A stretch of DNA of 64,000 nt from Mucilaginibacter_A sp041088075 (GCF_041088075.1 NZ_JBGCVY010000069.1:39429-103428), one strand, 5' to 3'. Numbered from the stretch's first letter, positions 43,821 to 52,776 are shown. Translations and numbers: made by a program. Notes: generated by a model not told the origin, from the sequence alone.

Positions 43821-44282
43821 ATGGAACAAAAGTACAACACGAATTTAGCATCAGAATTTTATGTAATGTCAATGTTATATAGATTAGGGTTAGATGCATA
43901 TTTGACATTGGGCAACAAAAAAGGAGTTGACATTGTGCTAAGAAATACCGATGGTAGTTCAATTAGTATTGAAGTAAAAGGAGTAAATAAGAAAACGGAT
44001 GATTGGCCTTTATCTTCAAAAGATATTAGTCTATCTGCTAATCTTTTTTATATTCTAATTAGTTATGAAAGCGAAATTGGAAACTTACTGATACATCCAC
44101 ATCTTTGGATTATTCCTGCAAATCTTATTGCCGATAAATGTAAAAAGGCTCAAACTAAAACAGGTAAGTACTTATATTATATGTCGCATAAAGTTATTAG
44201 AGAACAGTTTGATGACTATAAAAACAATTGGCAAATACTTCAAACGCAATTATTAACTAATACAAATAGGCTATTTTTGTAA
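43821..44282 (+). CDS. Restriction-endonuclease-like (PD-(D/E)XK) small protein
   Basis: 153 aa. LGNKKGVDIVLRNTDGSSISIEVKGV has the D...ExK spacing of the PD-(D/E)XK nuclease core, and an N-terminal helix (NLASEFYVMSMLYRLG) is usual for group members. C-terminal function unknown. Much more AT-rich than the genes on its left and without dispersed elements, so likely acquired. It begins 14 bases after the methyltransferase stop. Confidence 0.65.
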   Translation: MEQKYNTNLASEFYVMSMLYRLGLDAYLTLGNKKGVDIVLRNTDGSSISIEVKGVNKKTDDWPLSSKDISLSANLFYILISYESEIGNLLIHPHLWIIPANLIADKCKKAQTKTGKYLYYMSHKVIREQFDDYKNNWQILQTQLLTNTNRLFL

Positions 44283-44586
44283 TCCAATCTTTTGAATTGC
44301 ATAGATGTAATCCGCTTTATCGATCTCTCCTGTCTTGATTTAGAACCATTTATAAAAAAGACAAACTATCACAAATTGTGATACCTATAATCGAAATAAT
44401 ATTTTAAAGCATTTAGTAGATATAAAAGATAACCAAGTTATTTTATTTTTGAATTTTAAAAAATCATGGAAATATTAAAGCTAAACACCTTTCCAAAAAA
44501 GACGCAAAACTATTGCTGCAAATAAAACTGCGCCTCTTGCAAACTCCTTGATTTGCTGATAATCAAACTATTATGCCCACATGACT

Positions 44587-44609
44587 TTGTGCAACAACTT
44601 GTTGCACAA
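44587..44609. promoter_or_regulatory. Perfect palindrome, candidate operator
   Basis: TTGTGCAACAA and TTGTTGCACAA around a single C. The arms are 11 bp with no mismatch. The short centre suits a dimeric DNA-binding protein better than an RNA hairpin. Confidence 0.4.
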
Positions 44610-44807
44610 TCAGCCAATTTTTATAATCAGCATTCGTCATTCCATCCATGCTTTCAAATTCTTCTTCCATGCTTTTTAAGCCTTAATGCAATTCTAAAAG
44701 TAATACTTTTGCTTCAATCCAAACAGCATGGCAAACCCAACTACTTCTTTTTATCAAACAAAACCTTACCTGTTTTTAAAAAGCTTATTATCGTCTTAAA
44801 TTTCAAA

Positions 44808-44815
44808 TACATTTG
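44808..44815 (+). promoter_or_regulatory. TAnnTTTG -7 box
   Basis: TACATTTG, 22 bases before the ATG of the secreted protein. Confidence 0.4.
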
Positions 44816-44837
44816 CAATATCTCAAACTTAAAAACC

Positions 44838-45212
44838 ATGAAAAAAACACTTTTACCTTTGCTGCTTACGCTATTGATAAGTTCTTTTGCATTTGCACAA
44901 CAACCTTCGGCAACTGGCGGAAAGGCAGTTCTTACCAATGATATGGTGGAAACTTTAGTAAAATTTGATATACAACGTTTTAATTTAACACCTGAACAGG
45001 TTGTGCAAGACAGAAAAGTTCTTGCTGATTATCAAACAAAATCTAACGCAATATCTAAAAATAGTAACCAATCTGTCGATCAACTTAAAGCTGCTGTTAA
45101 GAAAACACGTTTAGAGTTGGCACAGGGTTACAAATCATTTCTTAATACCGAGCAGTATAATCATTTCTTGACAACCTATAATAAGCTGCACCCCAATGCG
45201 CAAATCCATTAG
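44838..45212 (+). CDS. Small secreted helical protein, function unknown
   Basis: 124 aa with a clear signal peptide (MKKTLLPLLLTLLISSFAFAQ). The mature part is helical and charged (LTPEQVVQDRKVLADYQTKS, then VDQLKAAVKKTRLELAQGYKS) and ends HPNAQIH. The spacing of its helices resembles periplasmic Spy/CpxP-type small proteins, without their LTxxQ motifs being clear. A 285-base upstream extension of the frame is not used. Confidence 0.65.
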   Translation: MKKTLLPLLLTLLISSFAFAQQPSATGGKAVLTNDMVETLVKFDIQRFNLTPEQVVQDRKVLADYQTKSNAISKNSNQSVDQLKAAVKKTRLELAQGYKSFLNTEQYNHFLTTYNKLHPNAQIH

Positions 45213-45227
45213 CAGCTTGATTTAAAG

Positions 45228-45884
45228 ATGTTTGATACTTCTTTTACCATACAAAAAACAGTAGCTTTTGTAAAGCAAACTTTGCAAAACGCCGAAAGCG
45301 GCCATGATTGGTGGCATATTCTTCGCGTTTGGAACAATGCCAAATTGATCGCCCAAACTGAACAGGTTGATCTGCTGACTGTAGAATTAGCCGCTTTATT
45401 GCATGATATTGCCGACAGCAAATTTCATAACGGCGATGAAGAAATCGGGCCAAAAACAGCGGGGGAATTTTTAAAAAGTATCGAAGTTGATGCAGTTGTA
45501 ATTGAACAGGTGCAGCAAATTATCCGAAATCTATCGTTCAAATCCAGCTTTGATAAACCTGTTTTTACTTCCGAAGAACTAAAAGTGGTGCAAGATGCGG
45601 ACCGTTTGGATGCCATCGGCGCCATTGGTATTGCGCGTGCTTTTACTTATGGCGGCTTTAAAAACCGGGAAATGTACAACCCGGAAATTGCGCTCGATTT
45701 TAACCTCACCAAAGAAACCTACAAAAACTCAACCGCGCCAACCATCAACCATTTTTATGAAAAGCTGCTGCTGCTGAAAGATTTGATGAACACCGAAACC
45801 GCCAAAACAATCGCTGCCCAAAGGCACGAATTTATGGAATTGTACCTCGAACAATTTGCCGCGGAGTGGAGCGGAACAAAATAA
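45228..45884 (+). CDS. HD-domain phosphohydrolase
   Basis: 218 aa metal-dependent hydrolase. The HD signature is visible: HDWWHILRVWNNA, AALLHDIADSKFH, and the downstream VQDADRLDAIGAIGIARAF Asp. It resembles the YedJ/PF01966 group; substrate unknown. Its first residues, MFDTSFTIQKTV, are encoded by a dispersed element that begins 7 bases after the start codon. Confidence 0.88.
   Translation: MFDTSFTIQKTVAFVKQTLQNAESGHDWWHILRVWNNAKLIAQTEQVDLLTVELAALLHDIADSKFHNGDEEIGPKTAGEFLKSIEVDAVVIEQVQQIIRNLSFKSSFDKPVFTSEELKVVQDADRLDAIGAIGIARAFTYGGFKNREMYNPEIALDFNLTKETYKNSTAPTINHFYEKLLLLKDLMNTETAKTIAAQRHEFMELYLEQFAAEWSGTK
45235..45262 (+). repeat. Dispersed element at the start of the HD gene
   Basis: ATACTTCTTTTA, CCATAC, AAAAAACAGTA; encodes DTSFTIQKTV. 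Confidence 0.7.
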
Positions 45885-45921
45885 CTGTATTTTCGCGCCC
45901 GAAAACATTTGAAGCAATTTG

Positions 45922-47232
45922 ATGAAAATACTTTACATACTTCTTTTATCGGTACTTTTTTTGTCTGCCCAAGCACAAACGGATACGCTGAAGCAACAGC
46001 GTTTTAACCTGCATTTCCAGCAAACGGTTATTACACAAACACATCCTGGTTTTAACGCAAAATATACAGGCGACAACAGTTTGTCCCCTTTCCACGAAAC
46101 GGCAAGCTCATTAACGGCAACGCTTTTTGGCGGGGCGCGGTTGTGGAAAGGCGCGCAGGCTTTTTTTAACCCGGAAATGTCTGGCGGCGCAGGTTTCAGC
46201 AAAACGCTGGGTGTTGCCGGTTTCCCAAATGGCGAAACTTTTCGGGTTGGTACGACCGAGCCTAAAATTTATGTTGCCCGTGCTTATTTAACGCAACGTT
46301 TTAATTGGGGAAATGAGCAGGATACTATCAGCGATAATAATAATCAACTGGCAGGACTGCAAAGCAAACGCTATTTTTCCATCACGGCCGGAAAATTTGG
46401 CATGGCCGATTTTTTCGATACCAACGAATTCAGCCACGACCCGCGCACGCAGTTTATGAACTGGTCGTTGATGAGCAATGCGGCCTGGGACTATCCGGCC
46501 AACACGCGCGGCTACGTTTTCGGTGTTTATTTTGATTACCACCAGCCTTCCTGGGACTTGCGTTTTGCAGTAACCATGATGGCAAACATGGCAAATGGCT
46601 CAATTTGGGACGGAAAGATCGGCAAGGCAAATTCGCAAACTTTGGAATACGAAAAGCGGTTTGGTTTTTCGGGCGATAAAAAAGGTTCTTTCCGAATTTT
46701 AGTTTTTAACAATAATACTAAGATGGGCAATTATCGCCAAGCCATTGCCGAAAACCCAACTGCGCCGGATGTTGTTTCCACGCGTGCCTACGGCCGGAAC
46801 AAATTGGGTTTTGGGTTGAATGCCGACCAATACCTCAGCAAAGATTTCGGCGTTTTTGCAAAAGCAAGTTACAATGATGGCCGGAACGAAACTTGGGCTT
46901 TTACCGAAATTGACCGCTCCGTCAGTTTTGGCGGCGTTTTGGCCGGAACTTCCTGGAACCGTAAAAACGATGAAGTTGGTTTGGCTTTTGTTGGAAACGG
47001 GATTTCTGCCGCGCACCGCGATTATCTGGCGGCTGGCGGTTATGGTTTTATTATCGGTGATGGCGCGCTTAATTATTCGCCCGAAATGCTCGCCGAATTG
47101 TATTACAAGTTAAACGCTTATAAAAACATGATCTATTTGACGCCCGATTACCAGTTTATCCTCAACCCGGCCTATAATAAAGACCGCGGGCCGGTACATG
47201 TATTTTCGATCCGTGCGCACATTGCCTTTTAA
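45922..47232 (+). CDS. Carbohydrate porin (OprB-like)
   Basis: 436 aa outer-membrane barrel. Signal peptide MKILYILLLSVLFLSAQAQ. The mature start RFNLHFQQTVITQTHPGFNAKYTGDNSL, the central YFSITAGKFGMADFFDTNEFSHDPRTQFMNW, and an aromatic C-terminal residue (IRAHIAF) fit OprB-type porins. The substrate is unknown. Its stop overlaps the convergent UbiA gene by 4 bases. Confidence 0.82.
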   Translation: MKILYILLLSVLFLSAQAQTDTLKQQRFNLHFQQTVITQTHPGFNAKYTGDNSLSPFHETASSLTATLFGGARLWKGAQAFFNPEMSGGAGFSKTLGVAGFPNGETFRVGTTEPKIYVARAYLTQRFNWGNEQDTISDNNNQLAGLQSKRYFSITAGKFGMADFFDTNEFSHDPRTQFMNWSLMSNAAWDYPANTRGYVFGVYFDYHQPSWDLRFAVTMMANMANGSIWDGKIGKANSQTLEYEKRFGFSGDKKGSFRILVFNNNTKMGNYRQAIAENPTAPDVVSTRAYGRNKLGFGLNADQYLSKDFGVFAKASYNDGRNETWAFTEIDRSVSFGGVLAGTSWNRKNDEVGLAFVGNGISAAHRDYLAAGGYGFIIGDGALNYSPEMLAELYYKLNAYKNMIYLTPDYQFILNPAYNKDRGPVHVFSIRAHIAF

Positions 47233-48101
47233 CGTGCAAAAGCCAGCCAGCCAAAATAAAGCAGCATAAAAACAGCACTGATAAAATTCATGCGCATGGC
47301 GTTTTTATAATTTGCTGCCGATGCTTCTTTTATCACCTTAAAAAACCAGTAATTAAAAAACAGGAAAATAGGGAAGGAGCAGCCCAGGAAAAAGTAAAAG
47401 TTGTTTATTTCGCCCAAAATATGCCAGTAAAAGAAGCATAAAACGATACCAGCCGCAAACACAATCCCCGAAAAAATAAACGAACCTTTGTAGCCCAGCA
47501 GCAAACTCAGCGTTTGGTCGCCGCGCTTGCTGTCTTCTTCGTGCTGATAGATTTGGGTAAGCGGATACGAAGCGCCAATCAAACAAGAACAGATTCCGCC
47601 GGCAATTAAAACCGGAGCGTTCCAGTTAAAAGCAGAAAGTGTTGTTCCGATCATCCCGCCAAAAATCGCCCAGTACATAAACGCGCCCTGGAAAAAGAAA
47701 ACGGTAAGAAAACTGATAATCGGATATTTTTTTAAACGCGTTGCCGGATGGCTGTACAATTTTGACATCAACCCGTAAATTAAAACCGAAAACGCAAACC
47801 AAATGCTGATAAAAAAACCTAACAAAAAAGCAATCAGTTCCATCAAAACAGAAACAAAATACAAGCTTTTGTCCACCGCGGGTGGTTTTTCTAACAAGCC
47901 AATGCTGCCTTCATCTTTGTCAAAATAACTGTTGTAACCGTTCGTTGCCGGAATGGCCAGCACATACCAAATGATAAAAATCAGCATCGCCCGCAAAAAA
48001 TCAACATGTTGTGCCTGACTATAGGCAAACAGGTAAACCGGCAGCAAAAAAACGGAAAATACAAAACGCAGATGCGCCAGGGTTGATCTGCTAACCAGCA
48101 T
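47229..48101 (-). CDS. UbiA-family prenyltransferase
   Basis: 290 aa, about eight membrane helices. The first Asp-rich loop reads NGYNSYFDKDEGSIG and the second is YQHEEDSKRGDQTLSLLLG, the two Mg-prenyl-diphosphate sites of the UbiA fold. It attaches an isoprenoid chain to an aromatic acceptor, which fits the neighbouring type III PKS cluster even though it is on the other strand. A dispersed element encodes VIKEAS near the C-terminus. Confidence 0.87.
   Translation of the reverse strand: MLVSRSTLAHLRFVFSVFLLPVYLFAYSQAQHVDFLRAMLIFIIWYVLAIPATNGYNSYFDKDEGSIGLLEKPPAVDKSLYFVSVLMELIAFLLGFFISIWFAFSVLIYGLMSKLYSHPATRLKKYPIISFLTVFFFQGAFMYWAIFGGMIGTTLSAFNWNAPVLIAGGICSCLIGASYPLTQIYQHEEDSKRGDQTLSLLLGYKGSFIFSGIVFAAGIVLCFFYWHILGEINNFYFFLGCSFPIFLFFNYWFFKVIKEASAANYKNAMRMNFISAVFMLLYFGWLAFAR
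47321..47439. repeat. Two in-frame dispersed elements in the UbiA gene
   Basis: Forward copy 47321-47350 (ATGCTTCTTTTA, TCACC, TTAAAAAACCAGT) and a reverse half at 47421-47439 (ATGCCAGTAAAAGAAGCAT). Confidence 0.65.
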
Positions 48102-48170
48102 ATATAGTTTTATTGGCTAATATAATAATAGTTCTTAATTTGGTTGAGATTACAAAAGCCTCTTCTTTTA

Positions 48171-48707
48171 ATGAAAAAAATAGCTGTCATACTGTTTTTA
48201 GCACCCTTTTTTGTGTGTACTGCGTTTTCGCAAACGTCGCAAAAAGTAACGTCTTCTGCCGTAACTTTCAAAATAAAAAACCTGGGCATCAATACCGAAG
48301 GCAGTTTCGGCGGGTTTAAAGCCACCATCATTTTTGATAAAGAACCTTTAGAAAGCAGTAGCATCGAAGCTTCGGTTGATACGCGAACGATCAATTCGGA
48401 CAACGAAATGCGCGACGACCATCTGAAAAAAGAAGCATATTTTGATGTAGCGCATTACCCTGAAATCAAAATGAAATCTGTTGCCCTGAAGCATCAAAAA
48501 GGCGAAAACTACACCGGCGATTTCGACGTAACTATCAAAGCAAAAACTAAACGCATCAAACTTCCTTTTACGTATACAGAAAACGACAGCGGCAATTCAT
48601 TCAAAGGCAGTTTCCCTATTAAACGTTCTGATTTTGATATTGGCGGAAAAAGTATGGTTCTGTCTGACGATGCGCTGGTTACGATTGCCGTAGAAACAAC
48701 AAAATAA
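48171..48707 (+). CDS. YceI-family lipid-binding periplasmic protein
   Basis: 178 aa with a signal peptide (MKKIAVILFLAPFFVCTAFSQ). The lipocalin-like YceI fold is shown by VTFKIKNLGINTEGSFGGF, SSIEASVDTRTINSDNEMRD, HLKKEAYFDVAHYPEIKMKS and a final SDDALVTIAVE strand. YceI proteins bind polyisoprenoid or long-chain lipids, so it may carry the product or substrate of the neighbouring UbiA/PKS enzymes. Confidence 0.9.
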   Translation: MKKIAVILFLAPFFVCTAFSQTSQKVTSSAVTFKIKNLGINTEGSFGGFKATIIFDKEPLESSSIEASVDTRTINSDNEMRDDHLKKEAYFDVAHYPEIKMKSVALKHQKGENYTGDFDVTIKAKTKRIKLPFTYTENDSGNSFKGSFPIKRSDFDIGGKSMVLSDDALVTIAVETTK

Positions 48708-48729
48708 GCCGAAAAATAATTTAATTTAA

Positions 48730-49848
48730 ATGAGTAGTTGTATCAGTGCCGTAGGAATTGCCAACCCGAAAAACCGGATTGCGCAAAGTGCGATTTTGGG
48801 TTTTATGAGAAAGGCTTTCCGCTTAAATGAAAATGATGCCAACCGCTTAAAAAGCATTTATGATCATTGCGGCATCAACCAGCGGTATTCTGTTATTCCC
48901 GATTTTGGTTTTGATGATTTTGCCGAAAACGAGTTTTTTCCGGCAAATGAAGACCTCGAACCATTTCCGGATACCAAAAAGCGGATGGGTTTTTATCGAA
49001 AACAGGCCATTGAAGTTGCGGCGCAGGCGGCACAAAATTGTCTTTCGGCTTTTGATGCTTCTTTTACCGGCAAAATTTCGCACTTAATTACCGTCAGTTG
49101 TACCGGCATGTATGCGCCGGGAATTGATATTGACCTGATCGAAAAATTAGGTTTAAACCGAAATACCGAACGTATTTGCATCAATTTTATGGGTTGCTAC
49201 GGCAGTGTGAACGCGCTTAAAACGGCCGATCATATTTGCCAGGCCAATCCCGAGGCCAAAGTTTTGGTTGTTTCGGTGGAGTTGTGCACGCTGCATTTTC
49301 AAAAGGAAAACACGCTGGAAAACTGGGTGGCCAATTCGCTTTTTTCTGACGGTGCGGCGGCGGCAATCATAGAAAACACCGATAAAAGAAGCATCAACAA
49401 ACCGCATTTGATCTTGAAAAATTTTTACGCCGAGTATATTTACGAAGCCCGGAACGAGATGAACTGGCTGATCAGTAATTCGGGTTTTGAGATGAAGCTG
49501 ACATCGCAGGTTTCCAAACAAATCCAAAAACACATCAAGCCACTGGCCGAAAAAGCCTTGCAAAAAGCAGGTTTGCTTTTGCAGGAAATTGATTTGTTTG
49601 CCATTCATCCCGGCGGAAAAAAAATATTGGAAGCCGCAGAAAACGGGCTGGGCATTTGCAAATGCAAAAACAGTTTTGCGCACGAAGTTTTGGCAGAATA
49701 CGGCAATATGTCATCGGCCACGATTTTGTTTGTGCTGCAAAAAATACTGGCCGAAAAAACCGACCAACTGGCACAAAATATTCTAAGCTTTGCTTTTGGC
49801 CCTGGGTTAACGGTTGAATCCATGGTTTTGCAAAAGCAATCGGTATGA
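48730..49848 (+). CDS. Type III polyketide synthase (chalcone synthase-like)
   Basis: 372 aa. The Cys-His-Asn catalytic triad is Cys156 (NFMGCYGSVNAL), His293 (FAIHPGGKKILEAAE) and Asn326 (EYGNMSSATILF). It condenses malonyl-CoA units onto a starter, probably a fatty acyl group, giving alkylpyrones or alkylresorcinols. Two dispersed elements encode DASFTGKI (residues 109-116) and TDKRSI (217-222), both on surface-type loops. The start of the next gene overlaps its stop by 4 bases. Confidence 0.92.
   Translation: MSSCISAVGIANPKNRIAQSAILGFMRKAFRLNENDANRLKSIYDHCGINQRYSVIPDFGFDDFAENEFFPANEDLEPFPDTKKRMGFYRKQAIEVAAQAAQNCLSAFDASFTGKISHLITVSCTGMYAPGIDIDLIEKLGLNRNTERICINFMGCYGSVNALKTADHICQANPEAKVLVVSVELCTLHFQKENTLENWVANSLFSDGAAAAIIENTDKRSINKPHLILKNFYAEYIYEARNEMNWLISNSGFEMKLTSQVSKQIQKHIKPLAEKALQKAGLLLQEIDLFAIHPGGKKILEAAENGLGICKCKNSFAHEVLAEYGNMSSATILFVLQKILAEKTDQLAQNILSFAFGPGLTVESMVLQKQSV
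49055..49080 (+). repeat. In-frame dispersed element in the PKS gene, forward
   Basis: ATGCTTCTTTTA, CCGGC, AAAATTTCG; encodes DASFTGKIS. Confidence 0.75.
49378..49394 (-). repeat. In-frame dispersed element in the PKS gene, reverse half
   Basis: ACCGA then TAAAAGAAGCAT; encodes TDKRSI. Confidence 0.6.
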
Positions 49849-50969
49849 CGGATGTGATTGTCATTGGCGGCGGTTTGGCCGGTTTGTTTAACGCTATTTT
49901 GCTCAACCGTGCTGGTTTAAAAGTGCTGCTGATCGAACGTAAAACCTATCCTTTCCATCGGGTTTGCGGCGAGTACATTTCCAACGAAACTATTCCGTTT
50001 TTAAAAAAGCTGGACATTGATTTGGAGGAATTGAACGTTGCCCGAATCAACCGCGTAGAAATTACCGCAGTTTCGGGCACCAAGTTTTCGCAGCGTTTAG
50101 ATTTAGGCGGATTTGGTTTGAGCCGATACACTTTCGACAACTATTTGTACAAAAAAGCGCTGGCCGAAGGCGTACAATTTATGCTGAACACGAAGGTGGA
50201 AGATGTCCGTTTTCAGGACAATACTTTTGAAGTTTTGGCTTCCGGAGAAACGTTTACGGCTCCTTTGGTCATCGGTTCGTTTGGCAAACGCGCCAATTTG
50301 GACCAGAAAATGAACCGCGGTTTTTTTTATAAACGAAGCCCTTTTCTGGCGGTAAAATTTCATATCCGCGCTGATTTTCCTGCTGATCTCATACAATTAA
50401 ACAATTATAAAGATGGTTATTGCGGCGTAAGCAAAGTAGATGGCGACCGCTGGTGCATGTGTTATCTGGCGCACCGGGATGATTTGCGGAAGTACGGGAC
50501 TTTGCCCGAACTGGAGAAAAACGTGATCCGCAAAAACCCTTATCTCAACAAAATTTTTGAAGAGGCTGAGTTTTTACTGGACAAACCGGAAGTGATCAAC
50601 GAGATTTCTTTTGAGAAAAAGCAGCCCGTAGAACAACATATTTTGATGAGCGGCGATACGGCTGGCATGATTGCGCCGCTGTGCGGAAACGGGATGACGA
50701 TGGCGATCCATTCAGCCAAAATTTTGTCGGAAAAGATTATCGAAAATTATAAAGCCCACCAATTTTTACCCGATAAAAGAAGCATCCTTGAACAAGCTTA
50801 TACTTCCGAATGGAACAAGAAATTTGCAGGGCGGTTGTGGGCCGGCCGGCAAATGCAAAAATTGTTTGGCCGAAACGCTGCGACAGACCTCACCTTAAAA
50901 ACTTTAAATTATTTGCCGAAAATGGCCGGTTTTTTAATCAGTAAAACCCACGGACAACCATTTTATTGA
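49845..50969 (+). CDS. FAD-dependent oxidoreductase (geranylgeranyl reductase/halogenase-like)
   Basis: 374 aa. FAD motif VIGGGLAGLFNAILLNRAG, second motif MSGDTAGMIAPLCGNGMTMA. The FHRVCGEYIS segment resembles geranylgeranyl reductases and aromatic hydroxylases. As second gene of the PKS cluster it probably oxidises the polyketide ring. HQFLPDKRSI (residues 305-314) is encoded by a full-length reverse dispersed element. Confidence 0.87.
   Translation: MTDVIVIGGGLAGLFNAILLNRAGLKVLLIERKTYPFHRVCGEYISNETIPFLKKLDIDLEELNVARINRVEITAVSGTKFSQRLDLGGFGLSRYTFDNYLYKKALAEGVQFMLNTKVEDVRFQDNTFEVLASGETFTAPLVIGSFGKRANLDQKMNRGFFYKRSPFLAVKFHIRADFPADLIQLNNYKDGYCGVSKVDGDRWCMCYLAHRDDLRKYGTLPELEKNVIRKNPYLNKIFEEAEFLLDKPEVINEISFEKKQPVEQHILMSGDTAGMIAPLCGNGMTMAIHSAKILSEKIIENYKAHQFLPDKRSILEQAYTSEWNKKFAGRLWAGRQMQKLFGRNAATDLTLKTLNYLPKMAGFLISKTHGQPFY
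50758..50785 (-). repeat. Full-length in-frame dispersed element in the FAD gene
   Basis: ACCAATTTTTA, CCCGA, TAAAAGAAGCAT, as close to consensus as the intergenic copies; encodes HQFLPDKRSI. Confidence 0.85.
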
Positions 50970-50985
50970 TTTTAATTTTTTGCCG

Positions 50986-51681
50986 ATGCCAGATTTTAAC
51001 AAACGTGCAACAGGATTGGAAATCATGGATGATTTCAGTCTTGGCGCAGACGAAATTGACCCGTTATTAGGCGGACTGGAAAAAGTGAACCAGTATTTGG
51101 GCGGCTACAAGGTTGTTTTTTCTGCCCTAAAAGAAGTATCGGTCAAAAACAATTTTCACATCAGCGATTGGGGCTGCGGCGGCGGCGATGTGTTGCGCGC
51201 CATCGAAAAAAAAGCAGAAAAGCAAAACCTGCACCTACAATTTACCGGCATTGACGCCACGCCTGCTGCCGTAAACTTTGCCAACCGAAAAAACACTTCG
51301 CCCCAAATCCGTTTTATTTTGGCCGATGTTCTGTCCGAAGAAGTCTCTACCTTAAAATTTGATATAGTTTTAAGCACGCTTTTTACACACCATTTTGAGG
51401 ACGAAGCCTGGATTTTGCTCATCAAAAAAATGATAAATTGTAGTCGCCGCGCCGTTATTATTGATGATTTGCACCGGCACTGGTTTGCTTATTACGCCAT
51501 TAAAATCATCACCCGAATTGTAACGCGTTCACGTTTGGCGCGGTACGATGGGCCGTTATCGGTTTTAAGAGGCTTCAAACGGAAGGAACTGGAAAGCTTA
51601 TTGCAACAAGCGGGCATCAAAAATTATAATATTAAATGGATGTGGGCTTTTCGCTGGCGGATTATCCTTTACAAAAGCTAA
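50986..51681 (+). CDS. Class I SAM-dependent methyltransferase
   Basis: 231 aa. The SAM-binding loop SDWGCGGGDVLRAI, the acidic second strand FTGIDATPAAVNFA, and LADVLSEEV are visible. The small-molecule methyltransferase type fits O- or C-methylation of the polyketide product. The ATG is used; a TTG two codons earlier is possible. Spacing to the FAD gene is 16 bases. Confidence 0.87.
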   Translation: MPDFNKRATGLEIMDDFSLGADEIDPLLGGLEKVNQYLGGYKVVFSALKEVSVKNNFHISDWGCGGGDVLRAIEKKAEKQNLHLQFTGIDATPAAVNFANRKNTSPQIRFILADVLSEEVSTLKFDIVLSTLFTHHFEDEAWILLIKKMINCSRRAVIIDDLHRHWFAYYAIKIITRIVTRSRLARYDGPLSVLRGFKRKELESLLQQAGIKNYNIKWMWAFRWRIILYKS

Positions 51682-51690
51682 TTTTGAAAC

Positions 51691-52773
51691 ATGAGGTTGA
51701 ACGTACTCGTTTTTATCAATGCGCTTGCGGTTGCCATTACGCTGGGCATCACCAATTTTTATTTTAGCCAAAGCTGGTACGATGTTTTTCAAATCTTTTC
51801 GATTTCGCTGGTTACCAGCTTTATCGTTTTTTATTATTTGATCGAAAAGTATGTTTATTCGAAAATCAAGATCATTTACAAACTCATCCATAGTTTAAAA
51901 TTAGGCCGCGATTTGCGTGATGCTTTGGGCGAAAACATCAGTTCTGACCCAATCAATGATGTGGAGCAGGAAGTAAAAGAATGGGCCAAAGAAAAAAAAC
52001 TGGAGATTGAAGTGCTTAAAAAGCAGGAAAAGTTTCGGCGCGAGTTCCTGTCCAACCTTTCCCATGAATTTAAAACACCGCTTTTTGCCATGCAGGGTTA
52101 TCTGGATGCGTTGCTGGACGAAGACGGTCTGGACGATCCGGAAATGACGCTGAAATTTTTGAAAAAAGCATCAAGCAATGTGGACCGGATGAGTTACCTG
52201 ATTAAAGATTTGGACGAAATTTCAAAATTGGAATCAGGCGAACTGCCGATCAATTATACCAAGTTCAAGATAAATGAGCTGATAAAAGAAGTATTTGAAG
52301 CAGAAGAAGTAAAATCGGTTCAATACAAAATCCAGTTGGTTTTTAAGGAGAAATACAACGAGCCGATTTACGTAAATGCCGACAGGGAAAGGGTCAGGCA
52401 GGTTTTGATCAACCTGATTGACAACGCTTTTAAATACGGCAAAACCAACGGCACCACTTCGGTCAGTCTGTTTTCATTGCACGATCAGGTTTTGGTGGAA
52501 GTAACCGATGATGGCGCAGGCATAGACGAAAAAAACCTGCCGCGTTTGTTCGAGCGATTTTACCGGACGGATGCCAGCCGTTCTCGCCAGATTGCCGGTT
52601 CGGGTTTAGGTTTGGCTATTGTAAAACACATTGTAGAAGCGCACCAGCAAACAATCCACGTCAGGAGTACGCTTGGGATTGGCTCTACTTTCGGTTTTAC
52701 ATTGGAAAAAGCGAAGCCGCAACCCTTTCCCGGGTCGGCCATGCTGAAAATTAACAATAACTTAACACAATAA
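51691..52773 (+). CDS. Sensor histidine kinase (PhoR-like)
   Basis: 360 aa. Two N-terminal membrane helices (VLVFINALAVAITLGI; IFSISLVTSFIVFYYLI) with almost no periplasmic loop, HisKA with LSNLSHEFKTPLFAMQG, and HATPase with NLIDNAFKYG, DDGAGI and GSGLGLAIV. The layout matches PhoR kinases, and the following DUF47 and PiT genes concern phosphate. No response regulator is adjacent, so its partner is elsewhere. Confidence 0.87.
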   Translation: MRLNVLVFINALAVAITLGITNFYFSQSWYDVFQIFSISLVTSFIVFYYLIEKYVYSKIKIIYKLIHSLKLGRDLRDALGENISSDPINDVEQEVKEWAKEKKLEIEVLKKQEKFRREFLSNLSHEFKTPLFAMQGYLDALLDEDGLDDPEMTLKFLKKASSNVDRMSYLIKDLDEISKLESGELPINYTKFKINELIKEVFEAEEVKSVQYKIQLVFKEKYNEPIYVNADRERVRQVLINLIDNAFKYGKTNGTTSVSLFSLHDQVLVEVTDDGAGIDEKNLPRLFERFYRTDASRSRQIAGSGLGLAIVKHIVEAHQQTIHVRSTLGIGSTFGFTLEKAKPQPFPGSAMLKINNNLTQ

Positions 52774-52776
52774 CTT

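Larger units (their letters stand above)
44283..44837. other. AT-rich gene-free region
   Basis: No credible gene. The open frame running into the following gene from 44553 lacks coding character and is treated as leader. It contains a perfect 23-bp palindrome at 44587-44609 and a promoter-like box at its right end. Confidence 0.5.

Noticed and set aside
44283..44345. Minus-strand peptide IKTGEIDKADYIYAIQ suggesting a gene remnant
   Set aside because: A stop codon lies immediately upstream in the same frame, leaving about 22 codons; too little to support a pseudogene.
44553..44837. N-terminal extension of the small secreted protein
   Set aside because: The signal peptide starts at 44838, and the extension reads through the palindrome and promoter box.
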